A stretch of DNA of 64,000 nucleotides from Clostridia bacterium (GCA_017473085.1 JAFUNF010000011.1:1-64000); one strand, 5' to 3'. Shown: positions 7,374 through 15,709, counted from the first letter of the stretch. The notes: a model not told the origin generated them from the sequence alone. Made by a program: numbers and translations.

Positions 7374-9323
7374 TTAATAAATGTTTTTGTTCTCTCTGTA
7401 ATCACGCCATACGTTTTCAAAGAAGCCACCACCCTCTGGAAGAGGTCTTACGGGACGAGAGCTACCGTCAACGTCAACACCATCAAGGGTTAACTCGAAA
7501 ACCTTGTCGTTAAAGTCTCCGTTATCAAGCTCAAAACGGAACACGTCCTCCATCTTTTCTGGTGCTTGACCATTTTCTGAGCTATAAATAGCAGAGCCTC
7601 TGGATTTACCACCAATCATTACGTAAAACTCCATAGCAGAAACGTAAAGGCGTTGTGCCAAAAGTGCATCTCTTAAGCGATAAGCCAGCCATAGCTTGCT
7701 TTCCTTGTCAACCTTAACTATCTTGTCAAAGTCTAAAATGGTAGAGGAGATTTCCTTTGCAAATTCCTCAAAGCGAGAGGAATCTCTTATAGGACCTGCC
7801 ACCTCGTCCATTTTTCTTTGGTAAGCATCGGTAATAAGGGACACGTTGTCCTCGTTACATAAAATGCTATTTGTAAGGCTGATATGCTTAGAAACAACAG
7901 CCTCTGCCACCTTGTCAAAATCGTCAACAAGTGCATTTTCCAAATGCTTAGAAATGTACTGTGCACATCTCATAGAGCCAACCTGTCCAGCATTTAATGC
8001 ACTACCACCTGGACGATAAACTCCGTGGCTACCTGCTACCTCGCCACAAGCGAAGAGATGAGGTACGTTTGTCTGCCACCACATATCAATATCAAGTCCA
8101 CCATTGTTGTGCTGTGCACAAAGGGCAATTTCCAGCATTTCCTTTTCTAAGTCAACCCCCTTAGATTTATACAAATCATAAGCGGGCATATTCATAAATT
8201 GAAGCCTTTTAAGTGGATTTCCAAAGCATGCGTGAGCATTTTCTAGATACTCCTTAGCCTCATTGTCTAACTCATCATAGGGTAGGCTATCAAGACCATA
8301 AGGATTCTTTCTGAAGTCAAGATATACACGTCTGCCCTTCATTACGCACTCTCTGAATACCAAAAGGTCGATAATAGAAGAGCCTGAAAGCACCTTTTTA
8401 CAGTCAAAGGGCCACTCGTAGCCCTTTCTGAATATCTTAGATAAGCAAGTGCCTATATCATCAAAGTAATCATTTAGAAATTCATACTCGTTTCCATTTT
8501 CGTCAACAGATACAAATCTCGGTAACACCTGCATATATGTACCAGAAACGTTCCAGCGTGGAGCGACAGAGGCAAGACCATATTGCCATTCAGTTAGGTT
8601 TTTACCCTTAACACCTGCCTCAAAGGCAACGCCAGTAGCACCATGATGCCCTAATGGGTAAACTGTGTTAGAGTAAATACCAGCAGGGCCACCCGTTGCT
8701 ATAATAGTATTTTTAGCACTAATTAAAACAAAACGGTCATTTTCTCCCTGTGAAGCCTTGTTTAAGCACAAAACTCCCACACAGGTATCGCCATTTTTAA
8801 TAAATTCTACAATTTGAAGCTTGTCATAAATCTTAATTTGTCGTTTGTTTACCTCTTTTTCAAGACATTCCGTCATCATCTTGGAGGTAAGAGGACCAAC
8901 GCTTGTTGCCCTTGCACGAGGGTCATGGTCGGTCTTGTAGCCAACATATTCGCCATAGCGATTTACAGGGAATTCAACACCAAGCTCGCAAAGATGCAAG
9001 AAGCAAGGAACGGAAAGAGCAGCCTCGGCATAAGCAATATCTCCGTCAACGCATTTGCCATTGAAGAAGTCCTGTGCCATAGCCTTAGGAGAATCGGGGT
9101 AGTCGGCACACAAATTCATTTTGTAATAGGTTTGCTTGTCGGAGCCTGTGTTACGAGAGGTACCCATATTGATACCCTCAGTAACAATAGCAATATCCTC
9201 AACTCCGTAGTCGCTTAATCTAAGTGATGCGTTGTAGCCTGCTGCACCTGTACCGATAATTACTGTATTAAGGGTAACTTTTTTTACGTTTACCCCATTA
9301 AAAATTACGTTTGATTCAGTCAT
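7374..9323 (-). CDS. FAD-dependent oxidoreductase, fumarate-reductase flavoprotein-like
   Basis: A 649-aa flavoprotein. An N-terminal Rossmann FAD motif (IIGTGAAGYNAS, about residues 22-33) is followed by a second FAD segment near ATGGPAGIYS. A C-terminal cluster GGLDIDMWWQ, HLFACGEVAGSHG and RPGGSALNAGQVGS matches the FAD/substrate-capping region of the succinate dehydrogenase/fumarate reductase/L-aspartate oxidase superfamily. No signal peptide and no FMN-binding domain are present, so it is cytoplasmic and must pass electrons to a partner, possibly the Fe-S OYE encoded two genes upstream (inference). The substrate is unknown. It has a GAGGT ribosome binding site. Confidence 0.8.
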   Translation of the reverse strand: MTESNVIFNGVNVKKVTLNTVIIGTGAAGYNASLRLSDYGVEDIAIVTEGINMGTSRNTGSDKQTYYKMNLCADYPDSPKAMAQDFFNGKCVDGDIAYAEAALSVPCFLHLCELGVEFPVNRYGEYVGYKTDHDPRARATSVGPLTSKMMTECLEKEVNKRQIKIYDKLQIVEFIKNGDTCVGVLCLNKASQGENDRFVLISAKNTIIATGGPAGIYSNTVYPLGHHGATGVAFEAGVKGKNLTEWQYGLASVAPRWNVSGTYMQVLPRFVSVDENGNEYEFLNDYFDDIGTCLSKIFRKGYEWPFDCKKVLSGSSIIDLLVFRECVMKGRRVYLDFRKNPYGLDSLPYDELDNEAKEYLENAHACFGNPLKRLQFMNMPAYDLYKSKGVDLEKEMLEIALCAQHNNGGLDIDMWWQTNVPHLFACGEVAGSHGVYRPGGSALNAGQVGSMRCAQYISKHLENALVDDFDKVAEAVVSKHISLTNSILCNEDNVSLITDAYQRKMDEVAGPIRDSSRFEEFAKEISSTILDFDKIVKVDKESKLWLAYRLRDALLAQRLYVSAMEFYVMIGGKSRGSAIYSSENGQAPEKMEDVFRFELDNGDFNDKVFELTLDGVDVDGSSRPVRPLPEGGGFFENVWRDYRENKNIY

Positions 9324-9337
9324 ATCAACCTCAAAAA

Positions 9338-10093
9338 TTATAGTCTTTGAATGTGCATACCACCATCAACTATAATAGATTGACCTGTGGTGTAGCCAAG
9401 CATACCTGAGGAAAGAGTATAAATTGCATTTGCACAATCCTCTGGCAAACCCCATCTTCCAAGTGGTACAAGACCACCTGCTATAAGATTATCATATTTT
9501 TCCTTAACCTTTTCGGTCATACCTGTTGCAATAATGCCTGGGCAAATTTCGTTTACAGTGATACCCTCGCCTGCCAAACGGTCAGCGAAAAGCTTTGTAA
9601 TCATAGTAGCACCAGCCTTAGAAATGCAATACTCTCCACGACTTGTAGATGATGTATAAGCAGAGCAGGAGGAAACGTTTACAATGTAGCCACGAATACC
9701 CTTTTCACATTCCTGCTTTAGCATTTGATTAGCAACAAGCTGTGTTAGAAAAAGAGTACCCTTTGTGTTAATATCCATAACGAAATCGTAGCTTTCCTCA
9801 GTCATTTCCAAAATGTCGTTTCTTACCTTTGGAGCAACTCCTGCAACGTTTACAAGCACGTCAATTCTTCCAAAGCTATCAATAGCACACTTAACTAAAT
9901 TAGCTCTGTCCTCGCCTGATGCAAGATTTCCCTTTACATAAACAAGGTCTTCCATACCTGTAAACTTGTCTGTAACCTTGTCAGAATCTAAAATATCCAT
10001 AGCTACAACTGAGTAGCCCTCTTTGTTAAATTTTTCAACAGTAGCGTAGCCGATGCCACCTGCTGCACCTGTAATAATAGCAACCTTTTTCAT
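9338..10093 (-). CDS. Short-chain dehydrogenase/reductase (SDR, FabG-like)
   Basis: A 251-aa classical SDR. The cofactor motif TGAAGGIGYA is at about residues 8-17, NVAGVA near 85, catalytic Ser in NVSSCS, and YCISKAG gives the Tyr-x-x-x-Lys pair. The C-terminus IIVDGGMHIQRL is typical. An Asp after beta-2 (MDILDS) suggests NAD rather than NADP. It probably oxidises or reduces a sugar- or steroid-like hydroxyl in the pathway encoded around it rather than serving fatty-acid synthesis (inference from operon context). Ribosome binding site AAGGAG; 14 nt to the next gene. Confidence 0.85.
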   Translation of the reverse strand: MKKVAIITGAAGGIGYATVEKFNKEGYSVVAMDILDSDKVTDKFTGMEDLVYVKGNLASGEDRANLVKCAIDSFGRIDVLVNVAGVAPKVRNDILEMTEESYDFVMDINTKGTLFLTQLVANQMLKQECEKGIRGYIVNVSSCSAYTSSTSRGEYCISKAGATMITKLFADRLAGEGITVNEICPGIIATGMTEKVKEKYDNLIAGGLVPLGRWGLPEDCANAIYTLSSGMLGYTTGQSIIVDGGMHIQRL

Positions 10094-10123
10094 TATAAGT
10101 AAACTCCTTTATGTATCAAATTC

Positions 10124-11446
10124 TTATTTGCCAAGCACAAGCTTTTTGTAGAGTGGAGCATAAACCTCACTGTCACGAATAACACAGCCTGGCGTACCAC
10201 CTGGTTGTCTCATAATTTCTGTGCACTTGCTACAACAAATACAAAGCTTTTTAGGGTCAAGATTTTGACCACTTGTAATTGCGTTTGCACAATCAGGATA
10301 TGCAAGAGTTTGTCTACCATAGCCTGCAAAATCAAACTTACCTTCATTTATGTAGCCTGCACATACGTTTGCACTTTCAGAGCCGAGGAAGGTAATACCA
10401 GAGGAAATAACAGGTGTGCCCTTAATTTCCTGTGCGATTTCTCCTATACCGTCAAGCATTCTCTTAACACCGAACATTGGGTGCTCAGGTGCTTCATAGC
10501 CACCTCTTGAATATGGACGATTTACGTGAGGGTTGAAATATGGGTTACCCATAGTCATATCAATCATATCAATTCCATTTTCAACAAGCTTTTTCACAAG
10601 CATTTTGGACTCAGTAAAGTCAGGCTCGATTCCTTGGCCCTCCTTAACTGCAAAGCCGTAAGGATATGGGAAGCCATCATATACATTTAATCTTGACGTA
10701 ATAATGAAGTCCTTGCCAGTTAAGTCCTTTGCGTTCTTAACAGCATTTGTAAGAAGCCTTGTTCTGTTTTCAAAGCTACCACCATACTTGCCCTCACGCT
10801 CATAAGCAGAGAGAAGCTCGCTTAAAAGGTATCTGTGACAGCTCTTAATATCTGCACCATCAAAGCCAAGCTCCTTAGCCTCAAGCGCCCCCTTAACAAG
10901 AGCCTCACCAAGTCTATCAAGATAGTCGTCGGTTACAATTCTTGACTTGTCAATAGGGTTGTCCTTTTCGAAAATAGGATTGTTGTAAGCAATAAGTGGA
11001 GCAGGAGTGCCCTGTGGCTTAGAGTATCTTCCTGAGTGAGTTAGCTGAACAATAACGATTGGCTCGAAGCCATTTGCCTTGTAGCATTCGTCCTTTATAT
11101 CATGAACAATTTGCTTAAAGGAATCCTTTGTCTTATCGGTTAGGTACATTTGACGTGGATTAGCTCTGCCTTCCTCAAATACGGCAGTAGCCTCAAACCA
11201 AATTATACCTGCACCACCACGTGCAAAGCGAAGATATCTTCTTTTAGTAAGCTCGTCAGGTGCACCATCAAAGGTACCATCACAGCCCTCCATAGCTTGG
11301 TAAACAATTCTGTTATTAACTGTCTTACCAGCAATAACAATTTTTTGTGCAAGAGGAGAAATATCCTCTGAATAAGGAAAAGAAACCTTAGCCTCCTCAC
11401 ACATTTTCAAAAAAGCTTCCTTGTTTTGTGGAACATTGTATGCCAT
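10124..11446 (-). CDS. Old Yellow Enzyme-family NADH:flavin oxidoreductase with C-terminal Fe-S motif
   Basis: A 440-aa FMN TIM barrel of the 2,4-dienoyl-CoA reductase/BaiCD class. Landmarks: VQLTHSGRYS near residue 145, the GFDGADIKSCHRYLLSELLS strand with active-site residues, an SSGITF strand and the GYGRQTLAYPD phosphate-binding end. A cysteine cluster C-x2-C-x2-C-x12-C near residue 405 would bind a 4Fe-4S cluster. Family members with this cluster usually carry a further FAD/NAD(P) domain, which is absent here. Start ATG 11446 follows GAGGTG. A longer in-frame start at 11479 lacks a site. It is the first gene of the six-gene operon and likely reduces an activated C=C bond. Confidence 0.82.
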   Translation of the reverse strand: MAYNVPQNKEAFLKMCEEAKVSFPYSEDISPLAQKIVIAGKTVNNRIVYQAMEGCDGTFDGAPDELTKRRYLRFARGGAGIIWFEATAVFEEGRANPRQMYLTDKTKDSFKQIVHDIKDECYKANGFEPIVIVQLTHSGRYSKPQGTPAPLIAYNNPIFEKDNPIDKSRIVTDDYLDRLGEALVKGALEAKELGFDGADIKSCHRYLLSELLSAYEREGKYGGSFENRTRLLTNAVKNAKDLTGKDFIITSRLNVYDGFPYPYGFAVKEGQGIEPDFTESKMLVKKLVENGIDMIDMTMGNPYFNPHVNRPYSRGGYEAPEHPMFGVKRMLDGIGEIAQEIKGTPVISSGITFLGSESANVCAGYINEGKFDFAGYGRQTLAYPDCANAITSGQNLDPKKLCICCSKCTEIMRQPGGTPGCVIRDSEVYAPLYKKLVLGK

Positions 11447-11479
11447 AAAGTCACCTCTATATAATATTATCTTATACAA

Positions 11480-11508
11480 ATATTACCATATTATAATAGC
11501 TTTGTCAA
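11480..11508 (-). promoter_or_regulatory. Promoter of the OYE-to-heparinase operon
   Basis: On the minus strand TTGACA (11508-11503), 17-nt spacer, TAATAT (11485-11480), 34 nt before the OYE start. It is divergent from the promoter at 11562, so one regulator could act on both. Confidence 0.85.
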
Positions 11509-11561
11509 GAAAAATGGCGCTCTAAATTCTAAAGAATTTAACACATAAAGGTTCAAAGGTC

Positions 11562-11590
11562 TTGACAAATCTTATCTTTTGTGAGAAAAT
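11562..11590 (+). promoter_or_regulatory. Promoter of the 2-hydroxyacid dehydrogenase gene
   Basis: TTGACA (11562-11567), 17-nt spacer, GAAAAT (11585-11590). The -35 is perfect and the -10 weak. Confidence 0.7.
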
Positions 11591-11619
11591 AAGCATATAT
11601 GCAACAAGGAGGCAAATAA

Positions 11620-12630
11620 ATGAGAGCGATTTACTTAGCAAACAAAAAATCAAACATTGACTACGTTTATTCAAAGGAAAGTCAAGAAAGAATAAAAAAA
11701 TACCTTGAAATAGATAAAGAGGTTTACTGTCAAGAGGACCTTGAGGCAAACCCTGAGGGCTTTAAGGATGTTGAATATGTATTTTCTACCTGGTCTATGC
11801 CTGGTGGAAGCGAGGATAAGGACGATTTTGCAAGATTCTTCCCTAATTGCAAGGCGTTTTTCTATGCAGCAGGCTCAGTGAAATACTTTGCAGACCATTG
11901 GCTTGACAAGGGTATTAGAATTTTCAGTGCCTTTGCAGCAAATGCAATTCCAGTTGCAGAATATACAGTTGCACAAATTGTGTTAGCAAGCAAGGGATAC
12001 TTCCAAGCATTAAGAGGCTACAATAGACCAAGCAATTACAAAAAATCAAATGCACAATCAGTTGCACATAAGGGCAACTATGACGAAAATGTAGGCATTA
12101 TCGGTGCAGGAATGATAGGTAAAAAGGTAATCGAGCTACTAAAGCCATATAAGCTAAACATTTTTGTATATGATGAGTTTTTGTCAAATGAGCAAATTGA
12201 AGCACTCGGTGCAAAAAAGGTAACGCTTGAGGAAATGTTTGAGTGCTGTGAGGTTATTTCGAACCACCTGGCAAACGTACCTCAGACTGTTGGAATTATT
12301 AAGGGAGAGTATTTTGCAAAAATGGGCAAAAATACCACTTTTATAAACACAGGTCGTGGTCAACAGGTTGACGAGGAGGGTATGATTGAGGTGCTACAAA
12401 AGCGTGAGGACGTGTGTGCACTCCTTGACGTAACTATTGATGAGCCACTAAAATACAAAAACCCTATGTATAAAATGAAAAACGTATTCTTAACACCACA
12501 TATTGCAGGTAGCCAAGGCAACGAGGTACAAAGAATGTCTGAGCTTGTTGTTGACCAAATGGAAAACCTTTTAACAGGTAAGCCTGTTCAATATGAAATC
12601 ACAAAGGAAATGCTTTCGAAAATGGCATAA
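11620..12630 (+). CDS. D-isomer-specific 2-hydroxyacid dehydrogenase family protein
   Basis: A 336-aa NAD(P)-dependent oxidoreductase. The Rossmann motif VGIIGAGMIGKK is at about 158-169. The family signature HLANVPQTVGII followed by NTGRGQQVDE is present, with DVTIDEP and the catalytic-His segment TPHIAGS near 290. It would interconvert a 2-keto acid and a D-2-hydroxy acid in the cytoplasm. It is divergent from the OYE operon and shares its intergenic control region, so its substrate is probably a product of that pathway (inference). Ribosome binding site AAGGAGG. Confidence 0.82.
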   Translation: MRAIYLANKKSNIDYVYSKESQERIKKYLEIDKEVYCQEDLEANPEGFKDVEYVFSTWSMPGGSEDKDDFARFFPNCKAFFYAAGSVKYFADHWLDKGIRIFSAFAANAIPVAEYTVAQIVLASKGYFQALRGYNRPSNYKKSNAQSVAHKGNYDENVGIIGAGMIGKKVIELLKPYKLNIFVYDEFLSNEQIEALGAKKVTLEEMFECCEVISNHLANVPQTVGIIKGEYFAKMGKNTTFINTGRGQQVDEEGMIEVLQKREDVCALLDVTIDEPLKYKNPMYKMKNVFLTPHIAGSQGNEVQRMSELVVDQMENLLTGKPVQYEITKEMLSKMA

Positions 12631-12639
12631 AAATAAAAA

Positions 12640-12675
12640 AACAGGGAACTGTGTCGCAGTTTCCCTGTTTTTTGA
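12640..12675. terminator. Bidirectional terminator
   Basis: AACAGGGAACTG / CAGTTTCCCTGTT hairpin (one bulge) with A-run before and T-run after, between the dehydrogenase gene and the convergent membrane-protein gene. No gene is seen at 12676-12738. Confidence 0.8.
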
Positions 12676-12738
12676 TATTCTAAAGTGTTGCTTTAATGAA
12701 ACTCTGCTTCGACTAAAAGTGCCACAGAGTGTCTGATT

Positions 12739-13644
12739 TTACTCTTCTGCTGAGTCAGTAGTGTTTTTCTTATGCTTTCTTTTTGCAAAGTAGTGAGTAG
12801 TGCTTGTGTCGATTGCAAATTTCAGGGTGGTCATATATGCAAATACCTTTGATAATGCATATAGTGAAAAGGCAAAGGAACAAATCAACTCAAACTCTGA
12901 AATTCCAATAGGTTGCATTGAAACAACCTTGCCGATTACAATACCAAATATTGTTGATAGTGCAAATGATGCTGATGTTATGAACAAGAAAAGCGATGAC
13001 AAAATTAAAAGCTTGGAGCATGGCTTGATCAGTTGATTTTTAGCATCAAACAAGAAGTATAGAGTCATTAATGTGTAGAACACAATGTGCGTAACCTTGA
13101 AGTAGGTGTAGCCTTGACTTTCGTAGAACCAAACAGCTAATAATCCAAATAAGCACCAGACAATAGCACTGATACTGCATACTACTCTGAGCCATTTTGG
13201 TATTTCGATTTTTTGTCTACGTATTCTTTTTGGAAATACGCTTAAAAGTAAATGACCGAGGAATGGAACGGATGCTATAAGTCTTAAAATTTTAAATACT
13301 CTTGCTGTGTCTAATGTTTGATATTGTAAAAATGTAGCTAAATCATAAATAGTAAGAGCGAAAATTACTAAGAATGCAAAAACAGATGCAAATTGGAAAA
13401 ATGGGCAATCGTGCTTTGTTTTAACAATGTAAACGTGATCAACCTTGCAAACAAAGAAGATTGAAAGTCCAATTGTAATTAATATAAATGCAAAGAAAAG
13501 TAGTGGTGCTGCTGCCTTGAAATAAATTCCTTGCTCGTCTGTGTAGTTAAATGCGAGCATGAAAATTCCCAAAAGAGTAGCAAGCAACGTAAAACCTATA
13601 ATAATAGGTAGGAATAATTTAAAAAGCTTATGTGTTTGCTTCAT
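12739..13644 (-). CDS. Hypothetical polytopic membrane protein (about 8 TM segments)
   Basis: A 301-aa very hydrophobic protein with about eight predicted transmembrane helices spread over the full length (first at residues 9-33, last near 255-280) and a basic C-terminal tail ending KRKHKKNTTDSAEE. I recognise no transporter or enzyme motif. It stands alone, with its own minus-strand promoter, between the dehydrogenase and araD, and its function cannot be assigned. Confidence 0.65.
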   Translation of the reverse strand: MKQTHKLFKLFLPIIIGFTLLATLLGIFMLAFNYTDEQGIYFKAAAPLLFFAFILITIGLSIFFVCKVDHVYIVKTKHDCPFFQFASVFAFLVIFALTIYDLATFLQYQTLDTARVFKILRLIASVPFLGHLLLSVFPKRIRRQKIEIPKWLRVVCSISAIVWCLFGLLAVWFYESQGYTYFKVTHIVFYTLMTLYFLFDAKNQLIKPCSKLLILSSLFLFITSASFALSTIFGIVIGKVVSMQPIGISEFELICSFAFSLYALSKVFAYMTTLKFAIDTSTTHYFAKRKHKKNTTDSAEE

Positions 13645-13697
13645 TTTTAAATCCTTTCAATAAAAACTTGGATAACCCAAAAATATATTCTCCTAGT

Positions 13698-13726
13698 AGT
13701 TTAACACAGTAGGTTGCAAAAATCAA
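13698..13726 (-). promoter_or_regulatory. Promoter of the 8-TM protein gene
   Basis: Minus strand TTGATT (13726-13721), 17-nt spacer, TAAACT (13703-13698). Confidence 0.65.
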
Positions 13727-13764
13727 GGTTATTTGAGAAATAAAAATAATTTTATGTTATGTTA

Positions 13765-13793
13765 TTGACTATTCAAGAAAATTTTGTTACTAT
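13765..13793 (+). promoter_or_regulatory. Promoter of araD
   Basis: TTGACT (13765-13770), 17-nt spacer, TACTAT (13788-13793), 34 nt before the start codon. Confidence 0.75.
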
Positions 13794-13826
13794 TAATATG
13801 AATAAGTGGAAAAGGAGTAACAAAAA

Positions 13827-14531
13827 ATGTTAGAGCAATTAAAAAAAGAAGTATATGAAGCAAATATGATGCTTGTAAAATATAATCTGATTACATTCAC
13901 TTGGGGAAACGTAAGTGGAATAGACAGAGAAAAGGGCCTTGTGGTAATTAAGCCATCAGGGGTAGAGTATGATGACCTAACTCCTGATATGCTACCTGTT
14001 ATTGACCTTGAGGGTAACGTAATTGAGGGAAGCTTAAAGCCATCCTCTGATACTCCAACTCATCTTGAGCTTTATAAGGCTTATCCTGAAATTGGTGGAG
14101 TGACTCACACCCATTCTCCTTGGGCAACAATCTATGCTCAAGCAGGAAGGGGAATAACACCATATGGCACAACCCATGCAGATTATTTTGGTACAACAAT
14201 CCCTTGTACAAGAAAAATGACTGATGCAGAAATAAAGGGGCAATACGAAAAAGAAACAGGAGCTGTAATTCTTGAGGCACTTAAGGATATTGGAGTAGAG
14301 CAAATGCATGCGACTCTGGTACATTCCCATGGACCATTTACCTGGGGAGATAACGCAAAAGCCTCTGTTGAGGCAGCTGTGGTGTTAGAGCAGGTTGCAA
14401 TGATGTCTTACAATACCGAGCTTTTAATGTTAGGTGCAAATGGAAAAACCGAAAGAATGCAGGAAACACTTTTGCGTAAGCATTACGACAGAAAGCATGG
14501 ACCAAACGCATATTACGGACAAAAGAAGTAA
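13827..14531 (+). CDS. araD: L-ribulose-5-phosphate 4-epimerase
   Basis: A 234-aa class II aldolase/epimerase. Features: [10 protein letters not shown] near residue 26, [10 protein letters not shown], the [11 protein letters not shown] segment, zinc ligands HTH in [10 protein letters not shown] at about 95-97, and a third His in HSHGPFTWG near 171. Length and sequence fit AraD/UlaF/SgbE-type enzymes, which interconvert L-ribulose-5-P and D-xylulose-5-P. Araban or ascorbate-type pathways cannot be separated from sequence alone. No araA or araB is adjacent. Monocistronic, with promoter and terminator visible. Confidence 0.88.
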   Translation: MLEQLKKEVYEANMMLVKYNLITFTWGNVSGIDREKGLVVIKPSGVEYDDLTPDMLPVIDLEGNVIEGSLKPSSDTPTHLELYKAYPEIGGVTHTHSPWATIYAQAGRGITPYGTTHADYFGTTIPCTRKMTDAEIKGQYEKETGAVILEALKDIGVEQMHATLVHSHGPFTWGDNAKASVEAAVVLEQVAMMSYNTELLMLGANGKTERMQETLLRKHYDRKHGPNAYYGQKK

Positions 14532-14538
14532 TTTATTG

Positions 14539-14577
14539 AATAAGCACAGTGGGTTTTCGTCTGTGCTTATTTTTTTG
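14539..14577 (+). terminator. araD terminator
   Basis: AATAAGCACAG (14539-14549) / CTGTGCTTATT (14561-14571) followed by a T-run. Confidence 0.88.
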
Positions 14578-14928
14578 TTTTTGAAGCAAAAAATCATAAA
14601 AAATCCAAAAAATGATAGTTAAATTGTTAATTTTTTGTTAACAATTAGATTTTTCTCGAAAAAAGACTTGAAAAAAGCAAGCCTGTTCGCTATATTATTA
14701 AATGCACGCATATATAACTACTATATAATTAAATGAAGGAAACTGCACAAGCTTCAATATAATGGTTTTTGTGCATATCTACAAAATTTCAATGTTTTTT
14801 AGCGTTTTTCAAGCTTTAAAAATGTTTTTTGTTGCAAATTTTTGGGTAAAAATTGTGCAAAATAAACAAAAAACGAGTGTTGGCGATAGCAATATTGCTT
14901 GGTGCTTGAGAAAAAAATAAAAAAAACA
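14578..14928. other. AT-rich upstream region of the ribosomal superoperon with dyads
   Basis: No gene in about 350 nt. It holds a perfect dyad AATTGTTAA (14622-14630), N7, TTAACAATT (14638-14646), a TTTTTGTG/ACAAAA half-dyad (14766-14786) and TTGTGCAAAATAAACAAAAA (14853-14872), which resembles the dyads upstream of the two LRR-protein promoters. The sequence is otherwise A/T-tract rich, as expected for UP-element-like promoter upstream DNA. Confidence 0.5.
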
Positions 14929-14957
14929 TTGACAAATATAGTTATATATGTTAAAAT
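14929..14957 (+). promoter_or_regulatory. Main promoter of the S10-spc-alpha superoperon
   Basis: TTGACA (14929-14934), 17-nt spacer, TAAAAT (14952-14957). Transcription would begin near 14964, giving a leader of about 260 nt before rpsJ. Confidence 0.85.
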
Positions 14958-14963
14958 ATCTAA

Positions 14964-15210
14964 GCTTGACGTGTAGAGAAGCGAAAGGTTGCTACAAATG
15001 TCTGACTGCTATGGCTTTTGTAGGGAATTTTCGTGGAACGCGTCCGATTCACTGGCAGCAAATGCGGCAAGTGCATCTCCAATCGGCATTGACCGAAAGA
15101 TTCACCGCTTGCATTACCCCGAACCTAAGAGTTGTATGGTTCGGTTTTGTTAAGTGGGTGGAGGAAACACACGGGACGGTGTAAGAGCAAAAGTCCCCGC
15201 AAGTTTTATT
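14964..15210 (+). ncRNA. Structured 5' leader of rpsJ (candidate cis-regulatory RNA)
   Basis: Consecutive hairpins are visible: CTACAAA (14992-14998)/TTTGTAG (15017-15023), TCGG/CCGA (15083-15096), CCGAACC (15119-15125)/GGTTCGG (15138-15144), and GGGAC (15173-15177)/GTCCC (15193-15197) just before the ribosome binding site. The leader is less AT-rich than the DNA upstream. No attenuator U-run is seen. Ribosomal-protein autoregulation is the natural hypothesis, but I do not recognise a known leader family. Confidence 0.5.
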
Positions 15211-15226
15211 TAAGGAGGAAAGCAAG

Positions 15227-15547
15227 ATGGCAGTAAGCGAAAAAATCAAGGTTAGAGTGTACGGTTACGATCACAAGCTCGTTGAGCTCGCTTCTAAGAA
15301 GATTGTTGACACAGCTAAGAAGTACGAGTCCAAGGTATCTGGTCCTATTCCACTTCCAACTGACAAGGAGATTATCACAATTCTTCGTGCAGTTCACAAG
15401 TACAAGGACAGCCGTGAGCAGTTCGAGCAACGCACACACAAGAGACTTATCGTCGTTCTAAAGCCTAACGAGGGCCTTTCAGCGGCAATCAAGAGTCTTG
15501 AGTTACCTGCTGGTGTTCATGTTAAGTTAGACGAGACATCTAAGTAA
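15227..15547 (+). CDS. rpsJ: 30S ribosomal protein S10
   Basis: A 106-aa S10. The core ([20 protein letters not shown], then [10 protein letters not shown] and the RTHKRLIVV loop) is intact. In the ribosome it lies in the 30S head. In transcription antitermination it is NusE. It is the first gene of the superoperon, preceded by a long structured leader and an AAGGAGG site. Codon choice from here on is more C/G-ended than in the flanking genes, as expected for highly expressed genes. Confidence 0.97.
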   Translation: MAVSEKIKVRVYGYDHKLVELASKKIVDTAKKYESKVSGPIPLPTDKEIITILRAVHKYKDSREQFEQRTHKRLIVVLKPNEGLSAAIKSLELPAGVHVKLDETSK

Positions 15548-15567
15548 TAACGTATACACCAAAACAA

Positions 15568-15678
15568 ATGCCAAACCTCACCGCACAGTAGCAAAGTTAA
15601 AGTTACTCACGACTTTAGACTATGATGACGGGGTGGGTCATGTTGATGTGTCGGGCGGCTCCGACGAATAGTAGGCAT
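15568..15678 (+). ncRNA. Multi-branched RNA between rpsJ and rplC (candidate cis-regulatory element)
   Basis: ATGCC (15568-15572) pairs with GGCAT (15674-15678) and closes a domain containing CTCACC (15577-15582)/GGTGGG (15632-15637), an inner perfect hairpin TAAAGT (15598-15603)/ACTTTA (15612-15617), and GTCGG (15650-15654)/CCGAC (15661-15665). The geometry is a multi-helix junction ending 17 nt before the rplC ribosome binding site. Confidence 0.5.
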
Positions 15679-15709
15679 CAACCAATAACCTAAAATGGAG
15701 GAAAAAGAA

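Noticed and set aside
14948..15184. 78-codon open frame inside the rpsJ leader
   Set aside because: It lies entirely in a folded leader, its start is in the promoter, it has no ribosome binding site and its translation has no protein-like pattern.
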